In this document: piece by piece, positions 46,722-54,997 of the stretch
Position numbering within the stretch: the first letter of the stretch is position 1
How the letters are laid out: every line of letters starts with the position of its first letter
From: Mucilaginibacter aquariorum
GTDB taxonomy: Bacteria > Bacteroidota > Bacteroidia > Sphingobacteriales > Sphingobacteriaceae
Assembly (NCBI RefSeq): GCF_024498135.1
Contig: NZ_JANHOH010000001.1
Location: 806,001 to 870,000 of the forward strand
Reading direction: 5' to 3'
Length of the DNA stretch: 64,000 nucleotides
Made by a program: the position numbers and the translations under genes
Notes under the pieces: model-generated
What the model was told of the DNA's origin: nothing
The model's input: only the letters and a program-made list of their open reading frames with translations
Database searches by the model: none

Positions 46722-47549
46722 ATGATGGAAAACAAAACGGTATTAATAACAGGTACATCGTCAGGTTACGGTAAAGCAATTGCAAAAGTATTTGCGAAGA
46801 GGGGCTGGAATGTTATTGCTACAATGCGATCGCCTGAAAAGGAAACAGAACTAACAACGATAAGTAATGTGCTCATCACCCGTCTTGATGTGCAGGACCT
46901 TGATTCTATTAGAGATTCTATAAAGGAAGGCATTGATAGATTTGGAAAAATTGATGTTCTGATTAACAACGCCGCACACGGGCTTGTCGGTGTTTTTGAA
47001 TCAATTACAAGCGAACAAATACGGCATCAATTTGCCGTAAATGTTTTCGGGTACATGGACGTTATCAGAGAAATTCTCCCCTACTTTCGAACACAGGGAG
47101 GTGGTATGATTGTAAATATTGGTTCCCAGGGTGGAATAATTACGTTTCCGCTTATGTCTCCCTATCACGCTACTAAATTTGCGATAGAGGGATTTACAGA
47201 ATCCCTGTCCTATGAACTTGCGTCCATAAATATTATTGTGAAACTAATTGAACCCGGTGGCGCGGATACAGGTTTTTTTAAAAATGCAGATACCTCATCA
47301 ATCCCGGTTCCCCGGGAATACGAACTGATTGCAAACCACACAGGAATGGATAAACTATTCGAGGAATATAAGGATAAATTAACTACTCCTGAAGAAGCTG
47401 GCTTGTTTGTATATCATGCCGTTACAGATGGAACTGATAACTTCCGTTATTTGGTTGGCGACGAAATGAAAACGTTTTTAAATATTAAAAAGCAAAGATC
47501 AGATGAAGAATATGTCCATTTGATGAGAGATCAATTATTACCAAAATAA
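46722..47549 (+). CDS. SDR-family oxidoreductase
   Basis: A 275-residue short-chain dehydrogenase. The start at 46722 (MMENKTVLITGTSSGYGKAI) puts the cofactor motif TGTSSGYG at the N-terminus as expected; a longer frame begins inside the preceding SDR gene and is rejected. Other motifs: LDVQDLDSIRD, NNAAHGLVG, IVNIGSQGG and YHATKFAIEGF for the Tyr/Lys pair. The protein resembles oxidoreductases of the 'NAD(P)-dependent, YusZ-like' group. Substrate unknown. Confidence 0.9.
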   Translation: MMENKTVLITGTSSGYGKAIAKVFAKRGWNVIATMRSPEKETELTTISNVLITRLDVQDLDSIRDSIKEGIDRFGKIDVLINNAAHGLVGVFESITSEQIRHQFAVNVFGYMDVIREILPYFRTQGGGMIVNIGSQGGIITFPLMSPYHATKFAIEGFTESLSYELASINIIVKLIEPGGADTGFFKNADTSSIPVPREYELIANHTGMDKLFEEYKDKLTTPEEAGLFVYHAVTDGTDNFRYLVGDEMKTFLNIKKQRSDEEYVHLMRDQLLPK

Positions 47550-47784
47550 TGATCTTTAATAGGTGAGCCGGATATTTACTTGTAGTATCTATCATTAGGG
47601 AAACGTTGGCAGTTCTGTATATGGATACGTTTTTTATAATATGCAAAGTAACATCATGTGTGCTCTGCTAACGATCATAAAAAATTGCCTACATAAATAT
47701 ATTACATTAAACAGGTCTCATTTCTAAGCAATCATCTATATACTGGATATTTTTTTTTAAAATCCGAGCGATGATTTAAATGGA

Positions 47785-47848
47785 CTTGTCAGACAACAAA
47801 CATTGGGCTTCTCAGACAAATTCCGTGTTCATATTCACAGTACTTTTG
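47785..47848 (+). promoter_or_regulatory. Direct-repeat operator and sigma-A promoter of the aldehyde dehydrogenase gene
   Basis: CTTGTCAGACAA (47785-47796) and CTTCTCAGACAA (47808-47819) are 12-mers with one mismatch and a 23-bp period. The second ends at the predicted -33 position of the -7 box TACTTTTG (47841-47848), 45 bp before the start codon. This is the geometry expected for an AraC-type activator; the AraC gene at 49430 is the nearest candidate. Confidence 0.6.
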
Positions 47849-47892
47849 TACAGGCCATAAAAAATGCCGGCAATTTTAAATTGTAAATAAAT

Positions 47893-49308
47893 ATGAAAAC
47901 AATAAATAAGATTTATATCAACGGGGCTTTTACAACTCCACACGGAAAGGAAATTCTCCCAATATTTAATCCGTCAACTGGAGATCGTATTGGCGACGTT
48001 TATTTAGGTGATGAAACGGATGTTGACGAAGCGGTTAAAGCTGCTAAAGCGGCATTTAAAACTTTTTCTAAGACATCTTTAAAAGAACGAGGTGATATTC
48101 TTGTTAGGCTTTACGAAGCCATGATTGCACGCGAAGATGATTTAAACGCCACTGCAATTGAAGAATATGGTTCGCCAATCACAGCGACAAAAGGGCGTAC
48201 CCGATATTCGGCACAGATATTTTTAGATGCAAAAGAAGCTATGGAGAGTTTTGAATTCGAGACAAAGCTCGAACATGCGATCATTGTTAATGAGCCCTTA
48301 GGTATAATAGCGGCAATTACTCCCTGGAATGCAGATTATACTCATATATGCAGTAAACTGGCACCGGCAATCGCAACAGGCTGTACAATGGTGATTAAAC
48401 CAAGTGAATTAAGTGCGCTTCAAACCCAGATATTAACAGAATGCTTTGATGCTGCAAATGTACCCGCAGGCGTAATAAATATAGTTAACGGTACGGGGAC
48501 GATTGTAGGATCAGCCCTCACAAGGCATAAAGACGTGGCTGTGGTGACATTTACCGGCTCTACTAATGTTGGCAAGTTAATTGAGCGTAGCGCAACAGAA
48601 ACGCTTAAAAGAGTAGTCTTGGAACTTGGAGGCAAATCGCCAAATGTATTGCTGGAAGATGCTGATCTGGAGAAAGCAATTCCCCTGGCCATTGCCATTG
48701 CCTTCAGCAATAGCGGCCAGGCCTGCCATGCAGGTACGCGTTTGATCGTTCCGGAAAGCAGGATCGAGGAAATAAAACCACTGCTTAAAAAACATACTGA
48801 GGCTTTAAAAATTGGCGATTTAAACAGCCAGGAAACTTACATCGGTCCGATGGTAAGCCAAAAGCAGTATGAAACTGTTCAACGATATATCAAATCCGGT
48901 ATTGAAGAAGGCGCTGAATTATTAACAGGCGGACTTGGTCATCCTGATGGATTGGAAGGGTTCTATGCAAAACCAACGGTTTTCATTAACGTCAATACAA
49001 AAATGACGATTGCACAGGAAGAGATCTTCGGCCCTGTTCTGGCGGTTATTACCTATAAAACGGAGGAAGAAGCAATTGAAATTGCCAATGACACTATTTA
49101 TGGATTATCAGCATATGTAAGCTCCTGTGATATTGACAAAGCTCGCAAAGTTGCAACTCAAATCATATCAGGCAGAGTATTGATCAATACGGCTGTCAAT
49201 AAAGAAAACAAAGCGCCTTTCGGCGGATTTAAACAATCCGGTATAGGAAGGACTTCCGGCGCATACGGTTTGGCTGAATATGTAGAACCTAAAGTTATCG
49301 CTGTATAA
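47893..49308 (+). CDS. Aldehyde dehydrogenase family protein
   Basis: A 471-residue NAD(P)-dependent aldehyde dehydrogenase. Residues PWNAD (about 140), VVTFTGSTNVGKLIE, the glutamate in VVLELGGKSPNVL and the catalytic cysteine in FSNSGQACHAGTRL are all present; the oxyanion-side IFGPVLAVI and GGFKQSGIGR close the fold. The cytosolic enzyme should oxidise an aldehyde to the acid; substrate unresolved. A terminator follows at 49333, then an AraC-family gene. Confidence 0.93.
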   Translation: MKTINKIYINGAFTTPHGKEILPIFNPSTGDRIGDVYLGDETDVDEAVKAAKAAFKTFSKTSLKERGDILVRLYEAMIAREDDLNATAIEEYGSPITATKGRTRYSAQIFLDAKEAMESFEFETKLEHAIIVNEPLGIIAAITPWNADYTHICSKLAPAIATGCTMVIKPSELSALQTQILTECFDAANVPAGVINIVNGTGTIVGSALTRHKDVAVVTFTGSTNVGKLIERSATETLKRVVLELGGKSPNVLLEDADLEKAIPLAIAIAFSNSGQACHAGTRLIVPESRIEEIKPLLKKHTEALKIGDLNSQETYIGPMVSQKQYETVQRYIKSGIEEGAELLTGGLGHPDGLEGFYAKPTVFINVNTKMTIAQEEIFGPVLAVITYKTEEEAIEIANDTIYGLSAYVSSCDIDKARKVATQIISGRVLINTAVNKENKAPFGGFKQSGIGRTSGAYGLAEYVEPKVIAV

Positions 49309-49332
49309 TATTGGTTTGTTGTTTTGATAAGA

Positions 49333-49363
49333 GGCTGCATCACTTTGGTGGGCAGCCTTTTTT
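49333..49363 (+). terminator. Rho-independent terminator after the aldehyde dehydrogenase gene
   Basis: GGCTGC and GCAGCC enclose a 13-nt loop and are followed by TTTTTT, 25 bp after the stop codon. Confidence 0.85.
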
Positions 49364-49429
49364 AAGTGAAAAACTTTATGGAACTGAGGCAAATAAAAAT
49401 CTTACTTTAGTTTATAATTCGACGGCCAA

Positions 49430-50254
49430 TTGAATGTTAAATACCATCCTATGCAATTGACAGATCAGCGAAACAGAATTATGTCATCAACCTATGCCAC
49501 CAGCAATTCCAGCGGTGAAAATTTTATTGACGAATTCCTATTTACTTATCAACTATCAGGCTCTTTAATAATTAATGATGGCAAGCTGAAAAAAGCATTT
49601 AATGAAGGCGAATTCAGATTAAGTATCAGGAACAAATTGGCGAAATTCACAAAACAGGTACCTGCCTATGGCGAGTACCGTTCGGTGTCTGTAGCGTTCG
49701 ACCAGGCATTACTTAGGGAGTTTGCTCTGGAATATAATTATAAGGCACACCCGCACTATGTCCCTGAACCGGTATTGTTACTTAAACACAACTCTCATTA
49801 TCTGGATTATTTTAATTCTCTTACACCATTCTTGCAGCCTAACGCAGATTTTAGTAATTCGATAGTTAAGTTGAAAATAAAAGAAGCGCTTTTGACGCTG
49901 TTAAAATTACAACCGGAGCTAAAGGATATTCTTTTTGACTTTAACGAGCCTGCGAAAATTAATATTGCCGATTATATGGAACAAAATTTCCGGTTCAATT
50001 TAAACATGCAGCGTTTTGCATATATGACCGGGAGAAGTATTTCTTCCTTTAAACGTGATTTTCAGCAAGTTTTCGGTGTGTCACCGGGCCGGTGGCTGCT
50101 TGCGAGGCGGCTTAAGGAAGCTTATCATTTGATCAGTCAACAAGGGCAAACACCTTCCGATGTATATATGATGGTGGGTTTTGAAGATATTTCCCATTTC
50201 TCCCGCACTTTCAAAAGCCAGTTTGGTATTCCGCCGTCAAGACTAAATGCCTGA
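49430..50254 (+). CDS. AraC-family transcriptional regulator
   Basis: A 274-residue regulator. The N-terminal part (about 20-140) resembles a cupin-like sensor with SLIINDGKLKKAFNEGEFRL; the C-terminal 100 residues are the double helix-turn-helix: FNLNMQRFAYMTGRSISSFKRDFQ and SDVYMMVGFEDISHFSRTFK, ending QFGIPPSRLNA. It lies between the aldehyde dehydrogenase and GMC oxidoreductase genes, both possible targets. An internal ATG at 49451 is an alternative start. The ligand is unknown. Confidence 0.9.
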   Translation: MNVKYHPMQLTDQRNRIMSSTYATSNSSGENFIDEFLFTYQLSGSLIINDGKLKKAFNEGEFRLSIRNKLAKFTKQVPAYGEYRSVSVAFDQALLREFALEYNYKAHPHYVPEPVLLLKHNSHYLDYFNSLTPFLQPNADFSNSIVKLKIKEALLTLLKLQPELKDILFDFNEPAKINIADYMEQNFRFNLNMQRFAYMTGRSISSFKRDFQQVFGVSPGRWLLARRLKEAYHLISQQGQTPSDVYMMVGFEDISHFSRTFKSQFGIPPSRLNA

Positions 50255-50348
50255 AGATTTGAAAGTTTATAAATGCTCAATCACAGATACACTTTGATGA
50301 GTAACACAAATTGTAGAACCTTACTTTTAAGATTAGGTACATCGTTTA

Positions 50349-50460
50349 AGGATATTTCAATAATCTTATACTAATCAGCTATATATCCACTCCTCAAAAG
50401 GACATCATTTTTTATAATCACCAAACAGTCAACAGGTTACTTTATGGCACAAATTTCCTG
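50349..50460 (+). promoter_or_regulatory. -24/-12 (sigma-54-like) promoter with two upstream dyads
   Basis: TGGCACAAATTTCCTG (50445-50460): strong -24, poor -12. Proximal site GCTA-TATA-TCCA centred at 50383.5 and distal AGGA-TATT-TCAA centred at 50354.5, exactly 63 and 92 bp from the -24 GG. Predicted leader to 50533 is about 63 bp and contains a GTATCG-N7-CGATAC dyad (50472-50490). Confidence 0.55.
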
Positions 50461-50532
50461 AAGGATTAGTATCGGCGTGATCGATACTCCTTCATTTATA
50501 TCGCTAAAACTTAACTTCTTAAAAATCGTGTT

Positions 50533-52113
50533 ATGACCAACAAAATTGAAAATTCAGTTAGCACCAATTTAAAAAATGATACAAACACTTTTATATATGA
50601 TTATATCATTGTTGGGGGTGGATCCGCGGGCTGCGTACTTGCCAGAAGACTTTCTGATTGCGAAAACATCACTGTTTTACTGATTGAAGCAGGTGCGGAC
50701 GATAATGGCCTGGATCGGATCCAAAGGCCTTTACGCTGGTTGGAGAATATAGGCTCGCCGCAAGATTACCTTTACAGGTACCAACCCAATCCAATATTAA
50801 ATAACAGGGAGATTTATGCGCCGAGAGGTAAAGTCTTAGGCGGATCAGGAAGTATAAATGCAATGGTTTGGGCGAGAGGTAATCAAAACGATTATGACAG
50901 TTGGGCCGAAGCCGGAAATACAGGTTGGGATTATGAGTCCATATTGCCTCTTTTTAGAAAAATCGAGGATTGGGATAATGGGGAAAACAGCATTCATGGT
51001 AAGGATGGCCCGATCCGTGTGGAGCGCCCGGAAAAACTTCATGTAATTGACGCAGCAGCCGTTAAGGCAGGAATTTCTTATGGCATGCCTTATATGGAGG
51101 ATTCTAATATACCCGCACCTGAAGGGGTTGGATTAATGAGTATGAACATCGGTCACGGACGAAGGAGCAGTCCCTTTGAAGGTTATTTGAAACCAATCAT
51201 TGATAAACCCAACCTCAACATTTTAACGGATGCAAAAGTTCTTAAATTGAATATTGATAACGGTGTTTGCACAGGGTTAATTTATCGGAAAGATGATAAA
51301 GAAGTTACGGTGGCTGCAAAAACGGAAGTTGTATTGTCAGCCGGAACTTTTGAAACGCCCAGAATTCTAATGCTCTCAGGAGTTGGTGATGCAGTGGAAC
51401 TGAAAAATTTAGGTATAGATCTCAAGGTAAATTTACCAGGTGTGGGAAAAAATCTTCAGGATCACCCTTTAATCTCACTTACATTTCAATTGAACCAACC
51501 GTTAGCTGATCTGACCTATAACCTGGGTGGGATTAACTATTACTGGAAAAGTTCGCCGGATTTAATAAAACCAGATCTGATGTTGATTCCTATTCAGTAT
51601 CCGATCCTAACCCAGGAATTGGCCGCCAAGTATGAGGTTCCGGATAATGCTTTCAGTGTATTTGTAACCTTGATTGATATTAAAAGCAAAGGTTATATGA
51701 AATTAACCAGTTCATTGCCTGATGCCCCTTTGGAAATTGAACCAAATCTCCTCAAAGACCCCGCAGACTTCCAAGCAATGGTAAAGGCAGTCGAATTATG
51801 TATGGACCTGACTCAGGAACCTGACCTAAATAAGATTATAAAATCCTGGGTTGCGCCTGACAGAAGGCTTAAAGAAGGTCATTTAGCTGAATTTATAAGA
51901 AATGGCTGTTCTACATATTTTCATCCTGTGGGAACATGCGCTATGGGAAAAGGCCCTGATGCTGTTGTAAACAATAGATTGAAAGTTATTGGTGTCCAAA
52001 AGCTCAGCATAGCTGATGCATCAGTCATGCCCCAAATTACCACGTCTAACACAAACGCCCCGACAATAATGATAGCTGAATTTGCCGCTGAAGTTCTCCT
52101 CGGGACAAGATAG
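50533..52113 (+). CDS. GMC-family FAD oxidoreductase
   Basis: A 526-residue glucose-methanol-choline oxidoreductase: FAD motif VGGGSAGCVLARRLSD at about 27-42, the GMC signature GKVLGGSGSINAMVWARGN, LSAGTFETPRILMLSGVG, and the C-terminal active-site motif STYFHPVGTCAMG with the TNAPTIMIAE close. The active-site His (HPVG) and Asn (TNAPT) are present. There is no signal peptide. It resembles choline dehydrogenase/alcohol oxidases; the substrate is unknown. Expression is predicted from the promoter at 50445. Confidence 0.92.
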   Translation: MTNKIENSVSTNLKNDTNTFIYDYIIVGGGSAGCVLARRLSDCENITVLLIEAGADDNGLDRIQRPLRWLENIGSPQDYLYRYQPNPILNNREIYAPRGKVLGGSGSINAMVWARGNQNDYDSWAEAGNTGWDYESILPLFRKIEDWDNGENSIHGKDGPIRVERPEKLHVIDAAAVKAGISYGMPYMEDSNIPAPEGVGLMSMNIGHGRRSSPFEGYLKPIIDKPNLNILTDAKVLKLNIDNGVCTGLIYRKDDKEVTVAAKTEVVLSAGTFETPRILMLSGVGDAVELKNLGIDLKVNLPGVGKNLQDHPLISLTFQLNQPLADLTYNLGGINYYWKSSPDLIKPDLMLIPIQYPILTQELAAKYEVPDNAFSVFVTLIDIKSKGYMKLTSSLPDAPLEIEPNLLKDPADFQAMVKAVELCMDLTQEPDLNKIIKSWVAPDRRLKEGHLAEFIRNGCSTYFHPVGTCAMGKGPDAVVNNRLKVIGVQKLSIADASVMPQITTSNTNAPTIMIAEFAAEVLLGTR

Positions 52114-52278
52114 AAGTATATAAATGATCATTAATGTCAACCATAATTTAATCGACTTTACCGACGGCTAAAAAACATCGCCTTTTTTGATCAGCGTGTA
52201 AAACGATGAATTTTTATAGTTGCCGGAATGTGACCCGTAAATGAAATCAAAAAACTCAATCCTAATTTAAAATCTACC

Positions 52279-52728
52279 ATGAAAAAAACACTTTGGTTAT
52301 TCGGGACAGAATTAGAAATTCTAAATGACGAAAGTCAAACCGGTGGCGCATATGATTTGATACTAGGCTCTTTTCAACCTGGTACTGAGACTCCTTTGCA
52401 TGTACACCATAAGTACGCTGAATCACTATATGTAATTGATGGCGAATTTACAGTTTACACTGCAGGAAATGCGACCGTTTTAAAAAGCGGAGATAATTTC
52501 TACATACCCCAGGGAACGCCACATGCTGTAGCTAACACTGGAAATATTGTTAGCAAAGGCTTAACTATTGCTTCGCCAAGTGGCTTTGCCCGGTTAATAG
52601 AACTCACAGGAGTAGAAGGAAAATCGCCCGGAATACCGGGCGATTTAAACAACGATCTGGATCTGTTTATCAGGGCTTCAGAAGAAAGCGGCGATAGTAT
52701 AATCGGCCCTCCTGGTACCAGGCCTTAA
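52279..52728 (+). CDS. Cupin-domain protein
   Basis: A 149-residue single-domain cupin: PGTETPLHVHHKYAESLYVIDGEFTVY supplies the first metal-binding motif (H-x-H and E), and GDNFYIPQGTPHAVANTG the second (His). It may be a metal-dependent enzyme or small-molecule binding protein. It lies 165 bp after the GMC gene in the same direction. Near the 3' end (52621-52646) a perfect 11-bp inverted repeat lies within the coding sequence, encoding SPGIPGD. Confidence 0.86.
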   Translation: MKKTLWLFGTELEILNDESQTGGAYDLILGSFQPGTETPLHVHHKYAESLYVIDGEFTVYTAGNATVLKSGDNFYIPQGTPHAVANTGNIVSKGLTIASPSGFARLIELTGVEGKSPGIPGDLNNDLDLFIRASEESGDSIIGPPGTRP

Positions 52729-52885
52729 ACATAAAGGCCGAAATTTGCGAAATGCAGATAAATCTGTATGCAATGTTTATAAAATATAAGCTGCAGCCAA
52801 TTGATTTAAATCAATTACTTTCTTATCATATATCAAGTGCTTAAGGTGATATCTGATTTACATTTGCATTCCGTAAAATTTACAA

Positions 52886-53317
52886 ATGATTAATAAAATT
52901 AAAATAAATAACAAACTGCGCTGCGCTGCATTAACGCTGATCGCATCGCTCATTTTACAACTAAACGTAATGGCAAAAACAAATCAAACCGATACAACAT
53001 CACACGGTGACCAATTGGTATTAAGCATAAAATTCAAAGTTTCTCCGGAAAATGCTGCAAAGTTTAAAACCGTTCTTACCAATCTTTTTGATACGATCAG
53101 TCACGAAAAAAACTTTGTTAGTGCTAATCTTCATGAGGCCATAGGAAAGCCGGGTGAGTTTCTTGTATACGAAATATGGAACGATAATGTGCAGCACTTT
53201 TTAACAGTACAAATGAAAAGCCCATATGCAGTAGCGTTTGAAAAAACGTTAATAGAAATGAATGTTGATCGCGAACCATCCGCATATGCGATGTTTGGGC
53301 AATGGACAAAGAAATAA
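52886..53317 (+). CDS. ABM-domain putative quinol monooxygenase with N-terminal signal
   Basis: A 143-residue protein. Residues about 12-31 are hydrophobic with a short charged N-terminus and VMAKTN after it, so export is likely. The rest is an antibiotic-biosynthesis-monooxygenase (YgiN-like) fold: LVLSIKFKVSPENAAKFKTV, then FVSANLHEAIGKPGEFLVYEIWNDN. Such cofactor-free enzymes oxidise quinols or related aromatics; members of this fold are usually cytosolic, so a signal is unusual. A -7-like TACATTTG lies at 52859-52866. Confidence 0.78.
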   Translation: MINKIKINNKLRCAALTLIASLILQLNVMAKTNQTDTTSHGDQLVLSIKFKVSPENAAKFKTVLTNLFDTISHEKNFVSANLHEAIGKPGEFLVYEIWNDNVQHFLTVQMKSPYAVAFEKTLIEMNVDREPSAYAMFGQWTKK

Positions 53318-53339
53318 GTAATTTAAATATTCTTTCAAT

Positions 53340-53380
53340 AGTGCAATGTGAAAGCAACTAAATGATTCTCACATTGCACT
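53340..53380. repeat. Perfect 12-bp inverted repeat before a Crp/Fnr-family gene
   Basis: AGTGCAATGTGA (53340-53351) and TCACATTGCACT (53369-53380) are exact complements with a 17-nt spacer. The right arm contains the likely -33 element (ATTG, 53373) of the next gene. No T-run follows, so an operator is as likely as a terminator for the monooxygenase gene. Confidence 0.8.
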
Positions 53381-53404
53381 CCCTTGTTAAAATAGTTAAA
53401 TTTG
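53373..53404 (+). promoter_or_regulatory. Sigma-A promoter of the Crp/Fnr-family gene
   Basis: ATTG (53373-53376), 20 bp, then TAAATTTG (53397-53404) fits the Bacteroidota consensus. The -7 box ends only 4 bp before the GTG start at 53409, so the transcript would have almost no leader. Confidence 0.65.
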
Positions 53405-53408
53405 AGGC

Positions 53409-53993
53409 GTGTTTGAAACGTTTCAGAAATACCTAATTGACAGAACCAGGCTCTCCCAGACTGAAATTGAACTGATTCTGAGCAATGTTAAGCCGAGAAA
53501 ACTTAGAAAAGGTCAATATTTGCTCCAGGAAGGAGATATCTGCAATTTCGTGGGCTTTGTAGAAAGTGGCTGTCTTCGCACATATCGCGTAGATTTTAAA
53601 GGCCAGGATCAAATCATTTATTTTGCAATAGAGAATTGGTGGGCCGGCGATAGAGAAAGTTATTTATCTCAATCACCATCCAGATTTTATATTGATGCAG
53701 TTGAAGAAAGTGAAGTTATTTTATTTACTAAGGGAGATTTCGAAAATCTTTGCGGAGGAATTCCAGCATTTGGAAAATTGATTAATGCTACACTTGAAAA
53801 AGCTTTAATTGCCTCTCAAAACCGGATCCATTCGGCAATTAGTTTTACAGCAGAAGAGAAATATATTGACTTTCTAAATTCAAACACGCAATTGGCTAAT
53901 CGTTTACCACAACAAATGATTGCTTCTTACCTGGGCATGACACCTGAAACACTCAGCCGAATCAGGAATATTACCATAAAAAAAAGCAAATAG
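53409..53993 (+). CDS. Crp/Fnr-family transcriptional regulator
   Basis: A 194-residue regulator starting at GTG (MFETFQKYLIDRTRLSQTEI), which matches the usual start of this Bacteroidota subgroup. The cNMP-binding-like roll contains LRKGQYLLQEGDICNFVGFVESGCLRTY and the long C helix precedes a helix-turn-helix LPQQMIASYLGMTPETLSRIR. The subgroup often controls redox or aromatic-stress genes; the effector is unknown. The promoter lies immediately in front. Confidence 0.88.
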   Translation: MFETFQKYLIDRTRLSQTEIELILSNVKPRKLRKGQYLLQEGDICNFVGFVESGCLRTYRVDFKGQDQIIYFAIENWWAGDRESYLSQSPSRFYIDAVEESEVILFTKGDFENLCGGIPAFGKLINATLEKALIASQNRIHSAISFTAEEKYIDFLNSNTQLANRLPQQMIASYLGMTPETLSRIRNITIKKSK

Positions 53994-54041
53994 TAATTTA
54001 TATTAACTATTGCCAACTTTTGTGCAAATAAGCCAACACCG

Positions 54042-54287
54042 TTAACGTTCAGGTTCAAAGTCATACTTGTCACACCGGTCCTCGTACCAACCTTTTACAA
54101 ATTGCTCCAAGCCGTCCAGATAAGTGTCAATAGCTTCTTTACCGTTAACTTGTTTATCGCTATCCTGTAATTTAGGTATTTCGTTATTTTCTTGTTCAAT
54201 AAATTCGTATTTAACGAATAGTTGATCTAAACGATCCTTCCAGGCACGGACATCTTTGTCGTCCTGGTGATGATATATCGTTAACAT
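54042..54287 (-). CDS. Small thioredoxin-fold-like protein without cysteines
   Basis: An 81-residue acidic protein: LTIYHHQDDKDVRAWKDRLDQLFVKYEFIEQ fits a beta-alpha-beta start like glutaredoxins, and EIPKLQDSDKQVNGKEAIDTYLDGLEQFV fits the cis-proline and last strand-helix region (IP, G-x-x-A-I). The active-site cysteines are absent, so redox activity is unlikely. It lies 1 bp from the flavin-binding gene's stop and is read with it. Function unknown. Confidence 0.65.
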   Translation of the reverse strand: MLTIYHHQDDKDVRAWKDRLDQLFVKYEFIEQENNEIPKLQDSDKQVNGKEAIDTYLDGLEQFVKGWYEDRCDKYDFEPER

Positions 54288-54288
54288 T

Positions 54289-54912
54289 TTAATTTTCTTT
54301 TAAATTTAGCAATTCAGCTTTAAGCTGTTTGTTGTTTTGTTCGAGGTCAGCTATGTACTGGCGCTGTGAAGCAAAGGCAAGTTCAATTTCTTCGGCTGTA
54401 TATCTTGGGGTAATATGTTGAGGACAATTCCAGTCGTATGCTTCTATATCCAAAACTATCATGCGCTCCGTACGATGTTTATAACCGGAAAAATCAACCT
54501 GAGCGAACAAGATTGGATCTTCAGACTGCTGAATAATCCGTGCATTGGCGTACAGCTTCAATCTTGCTTTATGCGGATAAGAGATCATAATGAGGGCTAC
54601 CTTTGGATTGGTTTCGATGTTTCCGGCAGAGATGTATTGTTTATTTCCAGAAAAGTCTATGAATGCGATCCTATGGTTATCCAGCACTTTTATAAATCCC
54701 TTTGGTCCGCCGCGATGCTGAATATAAGGATATCCGTTTAACCCCGTACTTGCCATGTAAAAATGGTCTTGATCGGAAATAAATAAAGTCTCATTCTCCG
54801 TAAACCCGTCAACCACATGGAGTTTCTCCCGTTGTTCGTAGGCATTACGGCTCCCGTATTTTTCCTGCAAATCTTTAGCTGCATCTGAAAAAGCTATTTC
54901 ACTGTAATTCAT
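54289..54912 (-). CDS. Pyridoxamine 5'-phosphate oxidase-like flavin-binding protein
   Basis: A 207-residue PNPOx-like protein: HVVDGFTENETLFISDQDHFYMAS, GLNGYPYIQHRGGPKGFIKVLD, IETNPKVALIMISYPHKARLKLYANARI and YDWNCPQHITPRYTAEEIE form the split barrel, with a C-terminal coiled-coil tail (LEQNNKQLKAELLNLKE). The W-N-C-P-Q-H-I-x-P ending is typical of PNPOx-like flavin reductases. It has its own sigma-A promoter and an operator that matches the one before the DUF417 gene at 6011. Confidence 0.85.
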   Translation of the reverse strand: MNYSEIAFSDAAKDLQEKYGSRNAYEQREKLHVVDGFTENETLFISDQDHFYMASTGLNGYPYIQHRGGPKGFIKVLDNHRIAFIDFSGNKQYISAGNIETNPKVALIMISYPHKARLKLYANARIIQQSEDPILFAQVDFSGYKHRTERMIVLDIEAYDWNCPQHITPRYTAEEIELAFASQRQYIADLEQNNKQLKAELLNLKEN

Positions 54913-54934
54913 GTTTACCTCTTTCTTAACAATT

Positions 54935-54997
54935 CAAATTTACGATTAAAGAATGCCGCACAACATGGACAAAATCGGTTAAAGCTTGGACAAATCC
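54935..54997 (-). promoter_or_regulatory. AraC-type direct-repeat operator and sigma-A promoter of the flavin-binding gene
   Basis: On the minus strand TGTCCA occurs twice with 21-bp period (54966-54971 and 54987-54992), then GTTG-N18-TAAATTTG (-7 box 54935-54942). The distal repeat overlaps the last codons of the AraC gene. The 36 bp at 54962-54997 match 31 of 36 positions of 6054-6089. Confidence 0.75.
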
